In this document: positions 6,459 to 15,318 of the stretch, one piece after another
How the letters are laid out: each line of letters opens with the position of its first letter
How positions within the stretch are numbered: position 1 is the stretch's first letter
From: Dehalococcoidia bacterium
GTDB taxonomy: Bacteria; Chloroflexota; Dehalococcoidia; SZUA-161; SpSt-899
Direction: 5' to 3'
Assembly: GCA_028711995.1 (NCBI GenBank)
Contig: JAQTRE010000014.1
Coordinates: forward strand, 1 to 42,234
Length of the DNA: 42,234 nucleotides
Notes under the pieces: model-generated
The model's database searches: none
What the model was told of the DNA's origin: nothing
The model's input: only the letters and a program-made list of their open reading frames with translations
Program-made: the position numbers and the translations under genes

Positions 6459-8570
6459 CTACGTGTTATCCAGGTCGAATCCTATTGCCAGCCTTCTCCG
6501 ATGCCACTCCTCATCCATCAACAAAAAGTAACCGAAGTTGCGATATTGATATTCGGAAGGGTCCTTATCCGGATCATACTTTTTGAGCAGTTCGGTGGCA
6601 TACATGAGCTCCCCTAAATAAAGGCCATCGGCAATCTGGACCAGCTCGTCCAGGCAGTAGTTATCGGGCGGAAAGGTTCGGAGATTGGGCCACCGATAGT
6701 TGAACTGGAACACCTGCTTTCCGCGGTTCTCAGCATTGACGGAGGCGGCCTGCCTTCCGATGAAGAAGAAGCTCTTCAGATCGATGCCGAACGCCTTTTT
6801 CTCTTCCGGGGCGGGATCCTCAGTCCAGAGACCGGCCACTTTCATCGCCTTTCCCACAAGCCTCTTTGGAGTGGTGCGGAGAGAATAGGTATTTGCTCCC
6901 CAGAATGTCGGCGATTCGCCGGTCTCGTGGTCTTCGGTGATCTCCCGTAACTGCTGGGGATCAATCCCCTCGAACGTCTTGCCTGTCCATGGAGTAAACA
7001 GCCGGGCAAGCCCCCAGGCCATATTGAGGGTGTTCAACTTGAAAATACCCAGAAGCCCCTCGCTGTGAAAAGACACAAGCGCTCCCCTGAAGAATCCCTT
7101 CAGCTCTTTGGGGCAGACGCCCCGGTTGAATATCTCGCTCAATTTGTCAAAGTAGGGCGAGTCCGTATGCGGGTGCTCTCTGAGCTCATCGGAATAGGCC
7201 TTCAGGAGACCAAGGATGGTTCTCTTATCCTTCATTTCTTCTTGTATCTCAGCGAGCAGGCGGTCATTGCAGTTACCGTCAATCGGATCGGCAAAAGTGA
7301 ACGTGGTGAATTTTTGCGGCAAGGGGTCGACCTTCGGTCTTTGAGCATACGGGATTCCTATGTAAGGGAAGACGATCTGTGCCTCTGTCTTCCACCTTTC
7401 GTCCATCAACAGGAAATAGCCGAAGTGTTCGTAGTCGTACTCCGAAACCGGCAGCCTGGGATCGTATCCGCCAAACAGCCGATTGGTGGCAAAGAGCAAC
7501 TGTCCCAGGTAGAGGCCTTCAGCGATCTCCACGATCTCATCGATAAGGTAACTCAAGGGCGGCAGGTTGTGCAATTTCGGCCAGCGATAGTTGAGCTGAA
7601 AGACTTCCCGCTGGCTTTGGCGATAGACCGAAGGAGCCCGCCGGGCGATGAAATGTCCCCCCTCTTTCTCATAGCCATACCGCGTCCGCTCCCCTTCCTT
7701 CGCCTCTTCCAGCCGCATCCAGAATGCCAGGAACGTCAGGCTCACTGCATTTAAAGGCGACTGGTCGATCTCGTTGAAATGATTGATCCCGATGAAGGTG
7801 GGAACGTCGCCTTTCTCATACTCCCCGCTCATCCCGGCCAGTTCATCGGTGCCAGCCTCCCGGAAACTCTTTCCCACCCAGGGGGGAACCTTTCCCAGTG
7901 AAGTGCTCCAGATGAACCCCAGCACATTGCCGAAATCTGCCCATATGCCTTTTTTATCGCCCGTTCTCAGGCCAATGGTAATCCCATAGTGATGCCCTTC
8001 AACCCGGTCCGGGGTTTTGCCGCACTGGAAGAGTTTGGCCAGCTTGGCAAAAGGCGGGGCGTTGTTATCGATCTCCCCTTCCAGTTCCTTGAGGTAGGAT
8101 TGCATCAGCTCAAGGACGGAGGATTTGCCCTCCACGTCACTCTTGATTGCTGCTGCCAGAGGATCGTCCGGAGGCTGTGTCTCCAGGCAGGTAAGCCTCT
8201 TGAGTTCATCGGGGACGGTTCTCGGCGCCCCTGTCCCTGCATCCAATCCCGCTCTGAGGAGAGTCTTGCGGTCAATCTCGACCACAAAATGCTCGTCTTT
8301 CCCGGATTGCCAGCGCACGGCGTCTTGGGTCGTCAAAAGAAGCTTCCCCGCCCGGGTCTCGATCTTCAAGTAGATGTCCGGTCGACTGTCAAAGAACTGG
8401 TTGAAGGCCTTTCCTTCATAGGCAAGCTGAAAATTGCCGTCTCCATCCGTGGTGGCTTTTCCCAGAAGATCATCGAAAAGAAGGTCTTTATCGAAAGCGA
8501 TTACAGCGAGCCCGGCTATTCCCCGTTTGCTCTCCAGTTCCCTCACCTTTCCCCATATTTTGAAGCTCAT
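6459..8570 (-). CDS. unknown protein: carboxypeptidase-regulatory-like domain plus a tandem duplicated domain
   Basis: I do not recognise the family of this 703-residue protein. Residues 3 to about 105 look like a transthyretin/carboxypeptidase-regulatory-like beta domain (IWGKVRELESKRGIAGL, then GDGNFQLAY and IYLKIE). The rest is two copies of a domain of roughly 265 residues with motifs about 300 apart: 137-400 and 437-700. Aligned landmarks are SYLKELE/AYSDELR, KLAKLF/KLSEIF, TPDRVEGH/CPKELKGF, VPPWVGKSF/FTPWTGKTF, FQLNYRWPKL/FQFNYRWPNL, DEIVEIAEGLYLGQL/DELVQIADGLYLGEL and FGYFLLMDE in both. No signal peptide or membrane helix is evident. The ATG at 8570 follows GGAGG at 8 nt. It is the first gene upstream of the metallophosphoesterase and glycyl radical enzyme, with a 123-nt repeat-filled gap. 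Confidence 0.8.
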   Translation of the reverse strand: MSFKIWGKVRELESKRGIAGLAVIAFDKDLLFDDLLGKATTDGDGNFQLAYEGKAFNQFFDSRPDIYLKIETRAGKLLLTTQDAVRWQSGKDEHFVVEIDRKTLLRAGLDAGTGAPRTVPDELKRLTCLETQPPDDPLAAAIKSDVEGKSSVLELMQSYLKELEGEIDNNAPPFAKLAKLFQCGKTPDRVEGHHYGITIGLRTGDKKGIWADFGNVLGFIWSTSLGKVPPWVGKSFREAGTDELAGMSGEYEKGDVPTFIGINHFNEIDQSPLNAVSLTFLAFWMRLEEAKEGERTRYGYEKEGGHFIARRAPSVYRQSQREVFQLNYRWPKLHNLPPLSYLIDEIVEIAEGLYLGQLLFATNRLFGGYDPRLPVSEYDYEHFGYFLLMDERWKTEAQIVFPYIGIPYAQRPKVDPLPQKFTTFTFADPIDGNCNDRLLAEIQEEMKDKRTILGLLKAYSDELREHPHTDSPYFDKLSEIFNRGVCPKELKGFFRGALVSFHSEGLLGIFKLNTLNMAWGLARLFTPWTGKTFEGIDPQQLREITEDHETGESPTFWGANTYSLRTTPKRLVGKAMKVAGLWTEDPAPEEKKAFGIDLKSFFFIGRQAASVNAENRGKQVFQFNYRWPNLRTFPPDNYCLDELVQIADGLYLGELMYATELLKKYDPDKDPSEYQYRNFGYFLLMDEEWHRRRLAIGFDLDNT

Positions 8571-9022
8571 ATTGTTAACCTCCAGTCTCCTTGCAAGGGC
8601 TTGATCAGTCGTGCCCCTACCTCCCTCTTCAATAGGAGTCTGCACGGGGCATCTCCAATGCCTGCTCTCTTTTCAATGGTGGCTTCTGATTATGGCATGA
8701 GATGCATAACGCTGGCCATGAGATACAAAGCAGTATGCGCCGTCGCCCCCCCCCGATGCACTTGTTGGACGGCGTGGCGGTTGCTCATCTTTCAGTGCCG
8801 TGCCAACACGATCCCTTCAGCCAGCCGATCAGACCCCTCCTCTTTTCTATTGGATTCCGGAAACTCCCATTGTTCAAAACCATGAAGCTCAGGAAAATGC
8901 TCCTAACCACCTTGCGATAGGACAGCGGGGATGACCGTTTTTTTCATCTTATCTCAGTTTTCTCTTGGGTGGTAGGCGTGGACGTAGGCGTTATTCATGG
9001 GAACTCTCGAAAGTAGGCCGCC
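8571..9022. other. gene-poor gap upstream of the duplicated-domain gene
   Basis: No convincing coding region is visible on either strand in these 452 bases. The short frames lack Shine-Dalgarno sites and look like shadows. The right part is the 3' flank of mazF. A run of nine C at 8746-8754 is the only striking low-complexity feature. The promoter of the duplicated-domain gene should lie here, but no good -35/-10 pair could be picked out. Confidence 0.5.
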
Positions 9023-9358
9023 TCAATAGATGCAGGCATCGAGAATGGAAAGAACCTCTTCCAGCACGCCATCCGAAGCCTTTCCGATACGCTTGGCCTG
9101 ACGCGCCTGAAAATCGATCGATTTGACCTGCTCCACCATGATGAATCCGCTGACTTTCGGCTCATCCGCAACGGCGATGTGGAAAGGGAATCCCCGATCC
9201 GTATTCGTCAGGGGACAAACGATGGCCAGACCTGTATGCTGGTTGAAAAGGGTATTGCTCACCACCAGGGCCGGTCGGCGGCCTTTCTGTTCATGGCCCG
9301 ATTGAGGGTCAAAGGTTACGGTGATGAAGTCGCCTTTCTCTGGAATGTAGGGCTTCAT
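9023..9358 (-). CDS. mazF: MazF/PemK-family mRNA interferase toxin
   Basis: The 111-residue product has the MazF/PemK order of motifs: GDFITVTFDPQSGHEQKGRRPALVVSN, with the conserved GxEQxGxRP turn and its catalytic arginine, then VCPLT, then a C-terminal VEQVKSIDF and a helix ending VLSILDA. Such toxins cleave single-stranded mRNA at short motifs. The ATG directly abuts the stop of the antitoxin gene (TGAATG), the usual coupled toxin-antitoxin arrangement. The family assignment is firm; the cleavage motif cannot be predicted. Confidence 0.93.
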   Translation of the reverse strand: MKPYIPEKGDFITVTFDPQSGHEQKGRRPALVVSNTLFNQHTGLAIVCPLTNTDRGFPFHIAVADEPKVSGFIMVEQVKSIDFQARQAKRIGKASDGVLEEVLSILDACIY

Positions 9359-9607
9359 TCACCACGCCTCTTTGCCGACCGGTTTGCCCCAATCGACTTC
9401 ACCGGCTGCGTAGTCTGGAGGAATGCGGGATACCAGTTCCTCAAGGTTATACCTGCTGCGTTTGGGCTTTGCGGGGGAGATAATGATGGCTCCATCCCGC
9501 ACAGCCACATCAACGTCATCCCCAACGGAAATGTGCGCATCCTCCAACACCTGTCTGGAAAGGCGGAGCCCCTGGCTGTTGCCCCATTTCTGAACCTTGG
9601 TGACCAT
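9359..9607 (-). CDS. mazE: MazE-type AbrB-fold antitoxin
   Basis: This is an 82-residue protein starting MVTKVQKWGNSQGLRLSRQVLE. That is the swapped-hairpin AbrB/MazE DNA-binding domain, with the typical WGNSxGxR motif, followed by DVDVAVRDGAIIISP and an acidic-to-neutral tail that would wrap the toxin. The ATG at 9607 follows AGGGGGTG by 4 nt and gives the family's usual N-terminus; an 18-residue extension is unsupported. It normally neutralises MazF and represses its own promoter, which lies 24-54 bp upstream. Confidence 0.93.
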   Translation of the reverse strand: MVTKVQKWGNSQGLRLSRQVLEDAHISVGDDVDVAVRDGAIIISPAKPKRSRYNLEELVSRIPPDYAAGEVDWGKPVGKEAW

Positions 9608-9631
9608 GTTGCACCCCCTGCGGATATCCAA

Positions 9632-9661
9632 AGTATAGCCATGGCGGAAATACTCTGTCAA
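9632..9661 (-). promoter_or_regulatory. sigma-70-type promoter of mazEF
   Basis: On the minus strand TTGACA (9661-9656) and TATACT (9637-9632) are separated by 18 bp. The start point would fall about 18 nt before the mazE ATG. The -35 is a perfect consensus. Confidence 0.75.
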
Positions 9662-9749
9662 GGGAAGGACTTCCTACCAAAAGCAAGGCCACCCTAGAAA
9701 AATGACGCTCTGGCGGTCGGGTTTCTGAGATCAGTTGTTGGTCAATGCG

Positions 9750-10421
9750 TTATGCGCCAGTGACCGGCGCTTCCAGGTCCATAAAAGTGAAATGGATGTA
9801 GGGCGGCTCTAAATTGTAGCCCGTTGCCAGGAAAAACCGCTGCCTCGTCACGTGCGGTTCACGGAAGATGTCGAGGCAGGTAATTTCAAGATAGCCCTGA
9901 ACCTCTCTAACCTGCTTGGTGTAGTCGACAATGATGAATGCAGGGTTTCTGAAGAAATTGGCTGTCTGGTTCGGGAGGATGTGTCCGGGGGATGCTGGAA
10001 TGGCATTCAGCTCTCGATTGTACTTGTGTTCCGACAGCTTCGCACCGTCAAGTTTTAACTTATCGAGTCCCACACAAATCTCCTCTGGGGCCCATGTTAC
10101 TACACTTTGAAATGCAGTACCAGAGCCATAATTACGGAGTGTTCCGTAGAAGTGAGGTATTGTACCGTCTGCTCGCGGACCCTTGTGGCCTCTTCCGGCA
10201 AGCCAAGGTCCTTCTTTTCTTCGGCTTCGATATCTGTGAACTCGATTATGTAGCGGGAACCGCCAGGCTCGAACGCCAGGAAAGGCGCATTGCTGATCTT
10301 GCGATCTTTCAGGACTTCCCTGATGGCCCAGTAATGCCACGACAAGAGACACAACGACGCCGACGAAGGTGAAGACAGCTGCACCGGCCTGAGCAATTGC
10401 CGCCCACTGCTCAAGTGTCAC
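9750..10421 (-). pseudogene. membrane-anchored protein of unknown function with two compensating frame breaks
   Basis: The main frame gives 223 residues: one N-terminal membrane helix (AAVFTFVGVVVSLVVALL) and a C-terminal soluble part (GTLRNYGSGTAFQSVVTW ... YLEITCLDIF). The stretch between about 10335 and 10165 is arginine-rich nonsense in that frame. In the next frame it reads as a normal protein: WAIREVLKDRKISNAPFLAF, then RYIIEFTDIEAEEKKDLGLPEE. The original product was therefore probably one reading through both frames, broken by an indel near 10325-10345 and restored near 10155-10175. Two compensating sequencing errors would look the same. The fold is unknown, and neighbours (mazEF, nadE) give no hint. 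Confidence 0.6.
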
Positions 10422-10473
10422 GATTCCCGGTCACCGTCCTCTTCTTATTCGCCTAACAAGTTGATACAAGGAA

Positions 10474-12531
10474 CTACCCTGGCACGTTGTTTTTCAACTC
10501 CTCCAGCCACACCGTGGCCTCGGAGTCGCTGGGGGCGCGCCAGTCACCGCGGGGGGAGAGAGAGCCGCCCGATCCCACCTTGGGGCCATTGGGTAGCGCC
10601 GACCGCTTGAACTGGCTGGTCTTGAAGAAGCGATACACGAAGACCTCCAGCCATTTCTTGATCTCAGGCAGGTCGTACTGGTGGCGTTTCTCCATCGGGA
10701 TAAACTCCGGCCAGCCTCCAAGGGCCTTATCCCTCCAGGCGTGATGCGCCAGATAGGCCACCTTGCTGGGCCGGAATCCGAAGCGGGTGATGTAGTAGAG
10801 ATTGAAATCCTGAAGCTCGTAGGGGCCGATCTGCGATTCCGTGCTCTGGGCAGGCCTCTCGGCGTTATCCTCTTGATCTGGGATGAGCTCGGGAGAGATT
10901 TCGGTGTTGAGGATGGATTCCAGCACGGCGTTGGTCTTGGGATCGAATCGACCCGTGGTCGTCACCCATCGGATGAGGTGCTGAATCAACGTCTTGGGTA
11001 CTGAGGCATTGACGTTGTAATGTGACATGTGATCGCCGACGCCATAGGTGGCCCACCCCAGAGCGAGTTCGCTCAGGTCGCCGGTTCCGACCACCAGGGC
11101 ATGATGCAGATTGGCCAGCCGGAAGAGATGAGAAGTCCTCTCACCCGCTTGGACGTTCTCGAACGTGATGTCATACTGTTTCTCGCCTGTGGCATAGGGA
11201 TGCCCGATATCGCGGAACATCTGCATGCACGAAGGGGAGATATCGATCTCGCCGGCTGTCACGCCGAGCGCCTTCATCAGGGACTGGGCATTGCCTTTGG
11301 TGATCTTGCTGGTGGCGAATCCGGGCAGGGTATAGGCGAGGATGTTGCTGCGGGAAAGCCCCATCGCATCCATGGTCCCGGCTGAAACCAGCAGAGCCTG
11401 GGTGGAATCGAGCCCGCCGGAAACCCCAATGACTACCCTCTGAATGCCAGAGGCCGTCAGACGCTTCATCAAGCCTTGAACCTGGATGCTGTAGATTTCG
11501 TAGCAGCGCTTGTCCATCACCGAGGGATCGCCGGGGACAAAAGGAAAACGCTCCACGCTGCGATTCAGGGAGACATCCTCTTCGGGGAACTGGAACTCAA
11601 AGGAAATCCGGCGCATGGCAGAGAGCCGCTGCCGGTTCTCTCCGACCGAATCGTTGAAGCTGGTCAGCCGCATCCGTTCCTGAACCAGACGCTCTATGTC
11701 GATATCAGCAGTGATCAGCTGCTCTTCTCTGGCAAAGCGCGCAGATTCGGCCAGCTTGCGGGAATTCTCATAGATCAGGGCCAGCCCATCCCAAGCCAGG
11801 TCGGTGGTCGATTCCCCCGGACCGGCAGCTGAATAAAGGTAGGCGGCCAGGCACTTGGCGGATTGCGAGGCGCAGAGGAGTCGGCGGTAATCGGTCTTGC
11901 CCACAGTGATGTTGCTCGCGGAGAGATTGGCCAGCACGGTTGCCCCAGCCAGAGCGCCGTAGGTGCTCGGTGGGATGGGCGTCCAGAGGTCTTCGCATAT
12001 CTCCGCGTAAAGAGAAAAGCCGGGCATGTTGGCCGCCTCGAAGATCAGGTCGGTGCCGAAAGGAACAGATTGGCCCAGAAAATTCACTTCCTTCCGAATG
12101 GCGTCGCGGGCGGAGGTGAACTGGCGCTTCTCATAGAATTCGCGGTAGTTCGGGATATACGTCTTGGGGGCAATGCCGAGGACTTTGCCCCGGTAGATCG
12201 CAATGGCGCAGTTGAAAAGCTTCTCCTCCAGTCGCAGTGGCGCGCCGACGAGCAATACGGGTGCGAGCTCTCGGCTTTCACTCACCAACTTCTCCAGCAC
12301 CGAGAGGGTTGCCTCCAAAAGGGCATCCTGGTGGAAAAGGTCGTCGTTGGAATAGGCGGAGATTCCCATCTCCGGAAAGAGGGCCACGGCGGCGTGCTTT
12401 TCCGAAGCGCGCCGAGCCAGAGCGAGGGTATGCTGCAGATTGTAGGCCGGGTCGGCCACACGCACGGAGGGAACGCACACCGCTACCCGGATGAACCCGT
12501 GAGAATAGAGCGAATAGAATCGATGGTGCAT
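10474..12531 (-). CDS. nadE: glutamine-dependent NAD+ synthetase
   Basis: This enzyme makes NAD+ from nicotinic acid adenine dinucleotide, ATP and glutamine. The 685-residue length fits the two-domain form. The N-terminal nitrilase-like glutaminase has its triad at Glu54 (LFPEMGIS), Lys123 (APKTYIPN) and Cys179 (YAEICEDLW). The C-terminal synthetase has the ATP pyrophosphatase P-loop SGGLDST at 371-377 and later [12 protein letters not shown]. The ATG follows GAGGGGG closely and there is an extended -10 promoter about 30 nt upstream. No other NAD gene is nearby, so it is probably monocistronic. Confidence is high. Confidence 0.96.
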   Translation of the reverse strand: MHHRFYSLYSHGFIRVAVCVPSVRVADPAYNLQHTLALARRASEKHAAVALFPEMGISAYSNDDLFHQDALLEATLSVLEKLVSESRELAPVLLVGAPLRLEEKLFNCAIAIYRGKVLGIAPKTYIPNYREFYEKRQFTSARDAIRKEVNFLGQSVPFGTDLIFEAANMPGFSLYAEICEDLWTPIPPSTYGALAGATVLANLSASNITVGKTDYRRLLCASQSAKCLAAYLYSAAGPGESTTDLAWDGLALIYENSRKLAESARFAREEQLITADIDIERLVQERMRLTSFNDSVGENRQRLSAMRRISFEFQFPEEDVSLNRSVERFPFVPGDPSVMDKRCYEIYSIQVQGLMKRLTASGIQRVVIGVSGGLDSTQALLVSAGTMDAMGLSRSNILAYTLPGFATSKITKGNAQSLMKALGVTAGEIDISPSCMQMFRDIGHPYATGEKQYDITFENVQAGERTSHLFRLANLHHALVVGTGDLSELALGWATYGVGDHMSHYNVNASVPKTLIQHLIRWVTTTGRFDPKTNAVLESILNTEISPELIPDQEDNAERPAQSTESQIGPYELQDFNLYYITRFGFRPSKVAYLAHHAWRDKALGGWPEFIPMEKRHQYDLPEIKKWLEVFVYRFFKTSQFKRSALPNGPKVGSGGSLSPRGDWRAPSDSEATVWLEELKNNVPG

Positions 12532-12560
12532 ATGAGCCCCCTCTCCACTGCTTGGATTCG

Positions 12561-12569
12561 ATTATACCA
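12561..12569 (-). promoter_or_regulatory. extended -10 promoter of nadE
   Basis: TATAAT on the minus strand at 12566-12561 is preceded by TGG, giving an extended -10 (TGn-TATAAT). A weak -35 (CTGCCC) lies 17 bp upstream. The leader would be only about 23 nt. Confidence 0.6.
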
Positions 12570-12638
12570 CAGCAGGCGATGATGGGCAGGCGGCACCCAG
12601 GATTTGGGAACAACCATGATCACCCGCTATCGTCGATT

Positions 12639-12667
12639 TTGACTCCATAGACCCTGTGGGATATAAT
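12639..12667 (+). promoter_or_regulatory. sigma-70-type promoter of the zinc-ribbon/TM2 gene
   Basis: TTGACT (12639-12644) and a perfect TATAAT (12662-12667) are separated by exactly 17 bp. The start point near 12674 leaves a leader of about 120 nt before the TTG start. It is divergent from the nadE promoter, with about 70 bp between the -35 regions and -10 elements of the two units. Confidence 0.8.
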
Positions 12668-12795
12668 GAGGACAATTTACGGAATCTGTGGAAAAAACAG
12701 ATGACTTTATCTTGAATAGGAACTTCGTTGATGACGCATTTTGCTGCCTTTTTGGGCGAAGAGTCAGACGGTGGCGTTGATAGGAGGTGGCCAAC

Positions 12796-13743
12796 TTGTA
12801 CTGTGTGAAGTGCGGAGCTCAAGTATCGGATAATTGGCAGGTATGTCCCCATTGTTCTGCCCCTCTGGCTCGAAATGTCAGCGACACCCGTCAGTTAGAT
12901 ACCGGCAATCGTCCCATCGAAGTCACGCCCGATATGGCCGTCAAGGGTCCCAGCCCCTGGTTCTATGGTGTTGGGATATCTCTCATTGTGGTTGGATTTG
13001 TTCTGGCTATTGTTCTCTTCGTCGTGGGATTCGTCGGCAACAACCCCGATGAACGATTCATTGTCCCCGGCGTCCATGAGCTTCAGTTTGATGAAACCGG
13101 CAAATACACACTCTATTATGAGTATCAGAGTTCTGTTGATGGTATAGGATACTCAACCAGCAAGTACTTGAAGGGGGTAGTGGTCAACCTTCAATCCAAG
13201 GATGGATTCGGATCTGTTCCGCTGTCGAACAGCAGCGGGGATTTCAGCTATCAATATGGAAGCCGTGCCGGGAAATCGTTGTTTGAGTTCGAGATCGAGC
13301 AACCGGGAAGATATGTCCTTACCACACGGTATCAAGACGGAACCTCAGTGCCGGAAGTGGTCTTCGCCGTGGGGCCGAGCTTCGATATCGTTGCCTTTCT
13401 GCTCAGGAGTTTCGGTATCGGATTTGGCGGATTCATCCTGGGAGTTCTGGCTATCGTATGGGTGTTTCTGAAGCGTCGGAAAGCGCGCATCCAAGTAATG
13501 AAAACGTATCCAGCGGCGCAAATCGAGTCCTCTGTCTCACCAAGTTCCAGACTCGCGGTAACTCTACTGGCTGCATTTGCGGGAACATTGGGCATCCATC
13601 GATTTTACCTTCGGAAGATCGGGACTGGAGTCTTGATGCTGGTTACCTGCGGTGGTCTGGGGGTTTGGGCTCTGATCGATTTCGTTATGGCGATCTGTGG
13701 TGAAATGAAAGACAAGGATGGCCTGCCCATTACCAAATGGTAG
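12796..13743 (+). CDS. zinc-ribbon and TM2-domain membrane protein
   Basis: The product has 315 residues. The N-terminus is a zinc ribbon with Cys3, Cys6, Cys17 and Cys20 (YCVKCG ... VCPHCSAPL). A first membrane helix follows at about 46-75, then a beta-rich domain of roughly 120 residues, a second helix near 195-225, and a C-terminal TM2 domain with its hallmark GTLGIHRFYLRKIGTG and two short helices. The biochemical role is unknown. TTG at 12796 is preferred because AGGAGG sits 8 nt upstream; the GTG at 12787 overlaps that Shine-Dalgarno sequence and cannot use it. The gene has its own strong promoter and is followed by a weak hairpin at about 13754-13775. Confidence 0.85.
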   Translation: MYCVKCGAQVSDNWQVCPHCSAPLARNVSDTRQLDTGNRPIEVTPDMAVKGPSPWFYGVGISLIVVGFVLAIVLFVVGFVGNNPDERFIVPGVHELQFDETGKYTLYYEYQSSVDGIGYSTSKYLKGVVVNLQSKDGFGSVPLSNSSGDFSYQYGSRAGKSLFEFEIEQPGRYVLTTRYQDGTSVPEVVFAVGPSFDIVAFLLRSFGIGFGGFILGVLAIVWVFLKRRKARIQVMKTYPAAQIESSVSPSSRLAVTLLAAFAGTLGIHRFYLRKIGTGVLMLVTCGGLGVWALIDFVMAICGEMKDKDGLPITKW

Positions 13744-13883
13744 AGGCCTGTCGATGCCCTTATTGTTCAAGGGCAGGGTGATACCCCGACTACGATACCG
13801 CCAAGGCAGTGGGCGAAAAGACTCGATAGACAAGCCGAGATTTGGCCACCTGAACCCAATGTTTGCAGTAGGCAGGAGAATTA

Positions 13884-15113
13884 ATGGCAGCACTTTTTGA
13901 AAAGACCTGCATCAAAAACATGGAGCTGAAAAACAGGCTGGTTCGGTCGGCGACTCATGAGGGGATGTCCGACCTAAACGGATTTCCTGAAAAAGCGCTC
14001 TTTAAGCTCTATGAAAGGCTGGCAAAAGGGGGCGTCGGCCTGATCATAACCGGATATGCCTTTGTCTCTCGTGACGGAAACAGCCCCTCCAAAGGGATGC
14101 AAGGCATCGACCGCGAGGAGCACATATCGGCATATCGCGAACTGACCGATCACGTTCACCAGAACGGCGCCAAGATTGCGATGCAGGTTGCCCATTGCGG
14201 GAGGCAGACAACCTATGATGCTATCGGCACGCAACCTATCGGCCCCTCACCCGTAAGAGACAAGTCTCTATTTGTTACGCCAAGGGAGATGACCGAGGAA
14301 GACATCGAAAGAATCATCGAGGCGTTTGGCCAAGCATCGAGGAGGGCCAAAGAGAGCGGTTTTGATGCCGTGCAAATCCATGGCGCTCATGGCTACCTCA
14401 TCAATCAATTCCTCTCTCCGTATACCAACAGGAGAAAAGACCAGTGGGGCGGGTCCATTGAGAATCGAATGCGCTTTGTCAGCGAGATATACCACCAATG
14501 CCGCAAACAGGTGGGCGAGGAGTTCCCTATCCTCATAAAAATCAACGGATATGACACGATGAAAGGCGGCCTGAGATTGGATGAAAGCATGGAGATGGCC
14601 CGGATGATGGGTAAAATGGGGTTTGACGGGATTGAGGTCAGCTGCGGAATCGACGAAGACAATTTCTCCACACTGAGAGGGGATCTGCCCGTGGAAGCCA
14701 TGCTTGATGATTGGGATATCTACCGAAAAAAGAATCCGGTCTATCGCACGCTAATGAGGCTCCTGGGAAGGAAAATCGTCAAGCCTCTTCCCTTTGTTGA
14801 GGCTTACAATCTGGAGAGCGCCAAGGCCATCAAAGGCAAGGTGGATATTCCCGTATTCCTTGTCGGCGGGCTCATAAATCCCGGGACAATGGAAGCAGTT
14901 ATCGAGAGGGAGGACGCCGATTATATTTCACTTTCCCGAGCCCTTATAGTGGACGTGGGATTTCCAGAGAAGATTCGTATGGGAAGCCGTGAGCCTTCAA
15001 GGTGCATCCATTGTAATCTCTGTATCGGATACGTGACCAAGAGGCCGTTGCGTTGTTACCACGGGAAAAGAATAAACAAAAAAGAACGGCCGAAACCTCT
15101 TCAAGATTCGTAG
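13884..15113 (+). CDS. NADH:flavin oxidoreductase, Old Yellow Enzyme family, single-domain
   Basis: This is an FMN-dependent TIM-barrel oxidoreductase of 409 residues. Family marks are the N-terminal LKNRLVRSATHEGMSD, the substrate/FMN loop QVAHCGRQT, HGAHGYLINQFLSPYTNRR with the paired histidines, DQWGGSIENR, and the late FLVGGL phosphate-binding segment. It lacks the second Rossmann domain of dienoyl-CoA reductases. It nevertheless keeps four C-terminal cysteines (Cys374, 377, 380 and 391) in C-x2-C-x2-C-x10-C spacing, close to the [4Fe-4S] motif of those larger enzymes. The ATG follows GGAG by 5 nt. The substrate is unknown; enoate reduction or a related hydride transfer is likely. It converges on carB with a palindromic repeat between. 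Confidence 0.9.
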   Translation: MAALFEKTCIKNMELKNRLVRSATHEGMSDLNGFPEKALFKLYERLAKGGVGLIITGYAFVSRDGNSPSKGMQGIDREEHISAYRELTDHVHQNGAKIAMQVAHCGRQTTYDAIGTQPIGPSPVRDKSLFVTPREMTEEDIERIIEAFGQASRRAKESGFDAVQIHGAHGYLINQFLSPYTNRRKDQWGGSIENRMRFVSEIYHQCRKQVGEEFPILIKINGYDTMKGGLRLDESMEMARMMGKMGFDGIEVSCGIDEDNFSTLRGDLPVEAMLDDWDIYRKKNPVYRTLMRLLGRKIVKPLPFVEAYNLESAKAIKGKVDIPVFLVGGLINPGTMEAVIEREDADYISLSRALIVDVGFPEKIRMGSREPSRCIHCNLCIGYVTKRPLRCYHGKRINKKERPKPLQDS

Positions 15114-15206
15114 GCGATGGCGGGTGGATTTCGGTTCGATGGGCAGTCCTATAGAAACGCCTGATATGAAGAATGCCTTTGAGTCCCAGTGTTATGTCAT
15201 ATTTGT

Positions 15207-15293
15207 AATGTCATTCTGAGCGAAGCGAAGAATCTCAATCCCCATCATCGAAGATTCTTCGGTCATCCATACGGATTCCCTCAGAATGACATT
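15207..15293. repeat. 87-bp MITE-like palindromic repeat
   Basis: The outer arms AATGTCATTCTGAG (15207-15220) and CTCAGAATGACATT (15280-15293) are perfect inverted copies. Inner arms GAAGAATCT (15227-15235) and AGATTCTTC (15252-15260) pair as well. It sits between the convergent 3' ends of the Old Yellow Enzyme gene and carB, and could fold into a long hairpin in either transcript. Confidence 0.8.
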
Positions 15294-15318
15294 GCGCCAG
15301 ATCATAGTTGACACAACA

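Noticed and set aside
8746-8754. Poly-C tract as a phase-variation switch
   Set aside because: No gene starts at or crosses the tract on either strand, so slippage would have no visible coding effect.
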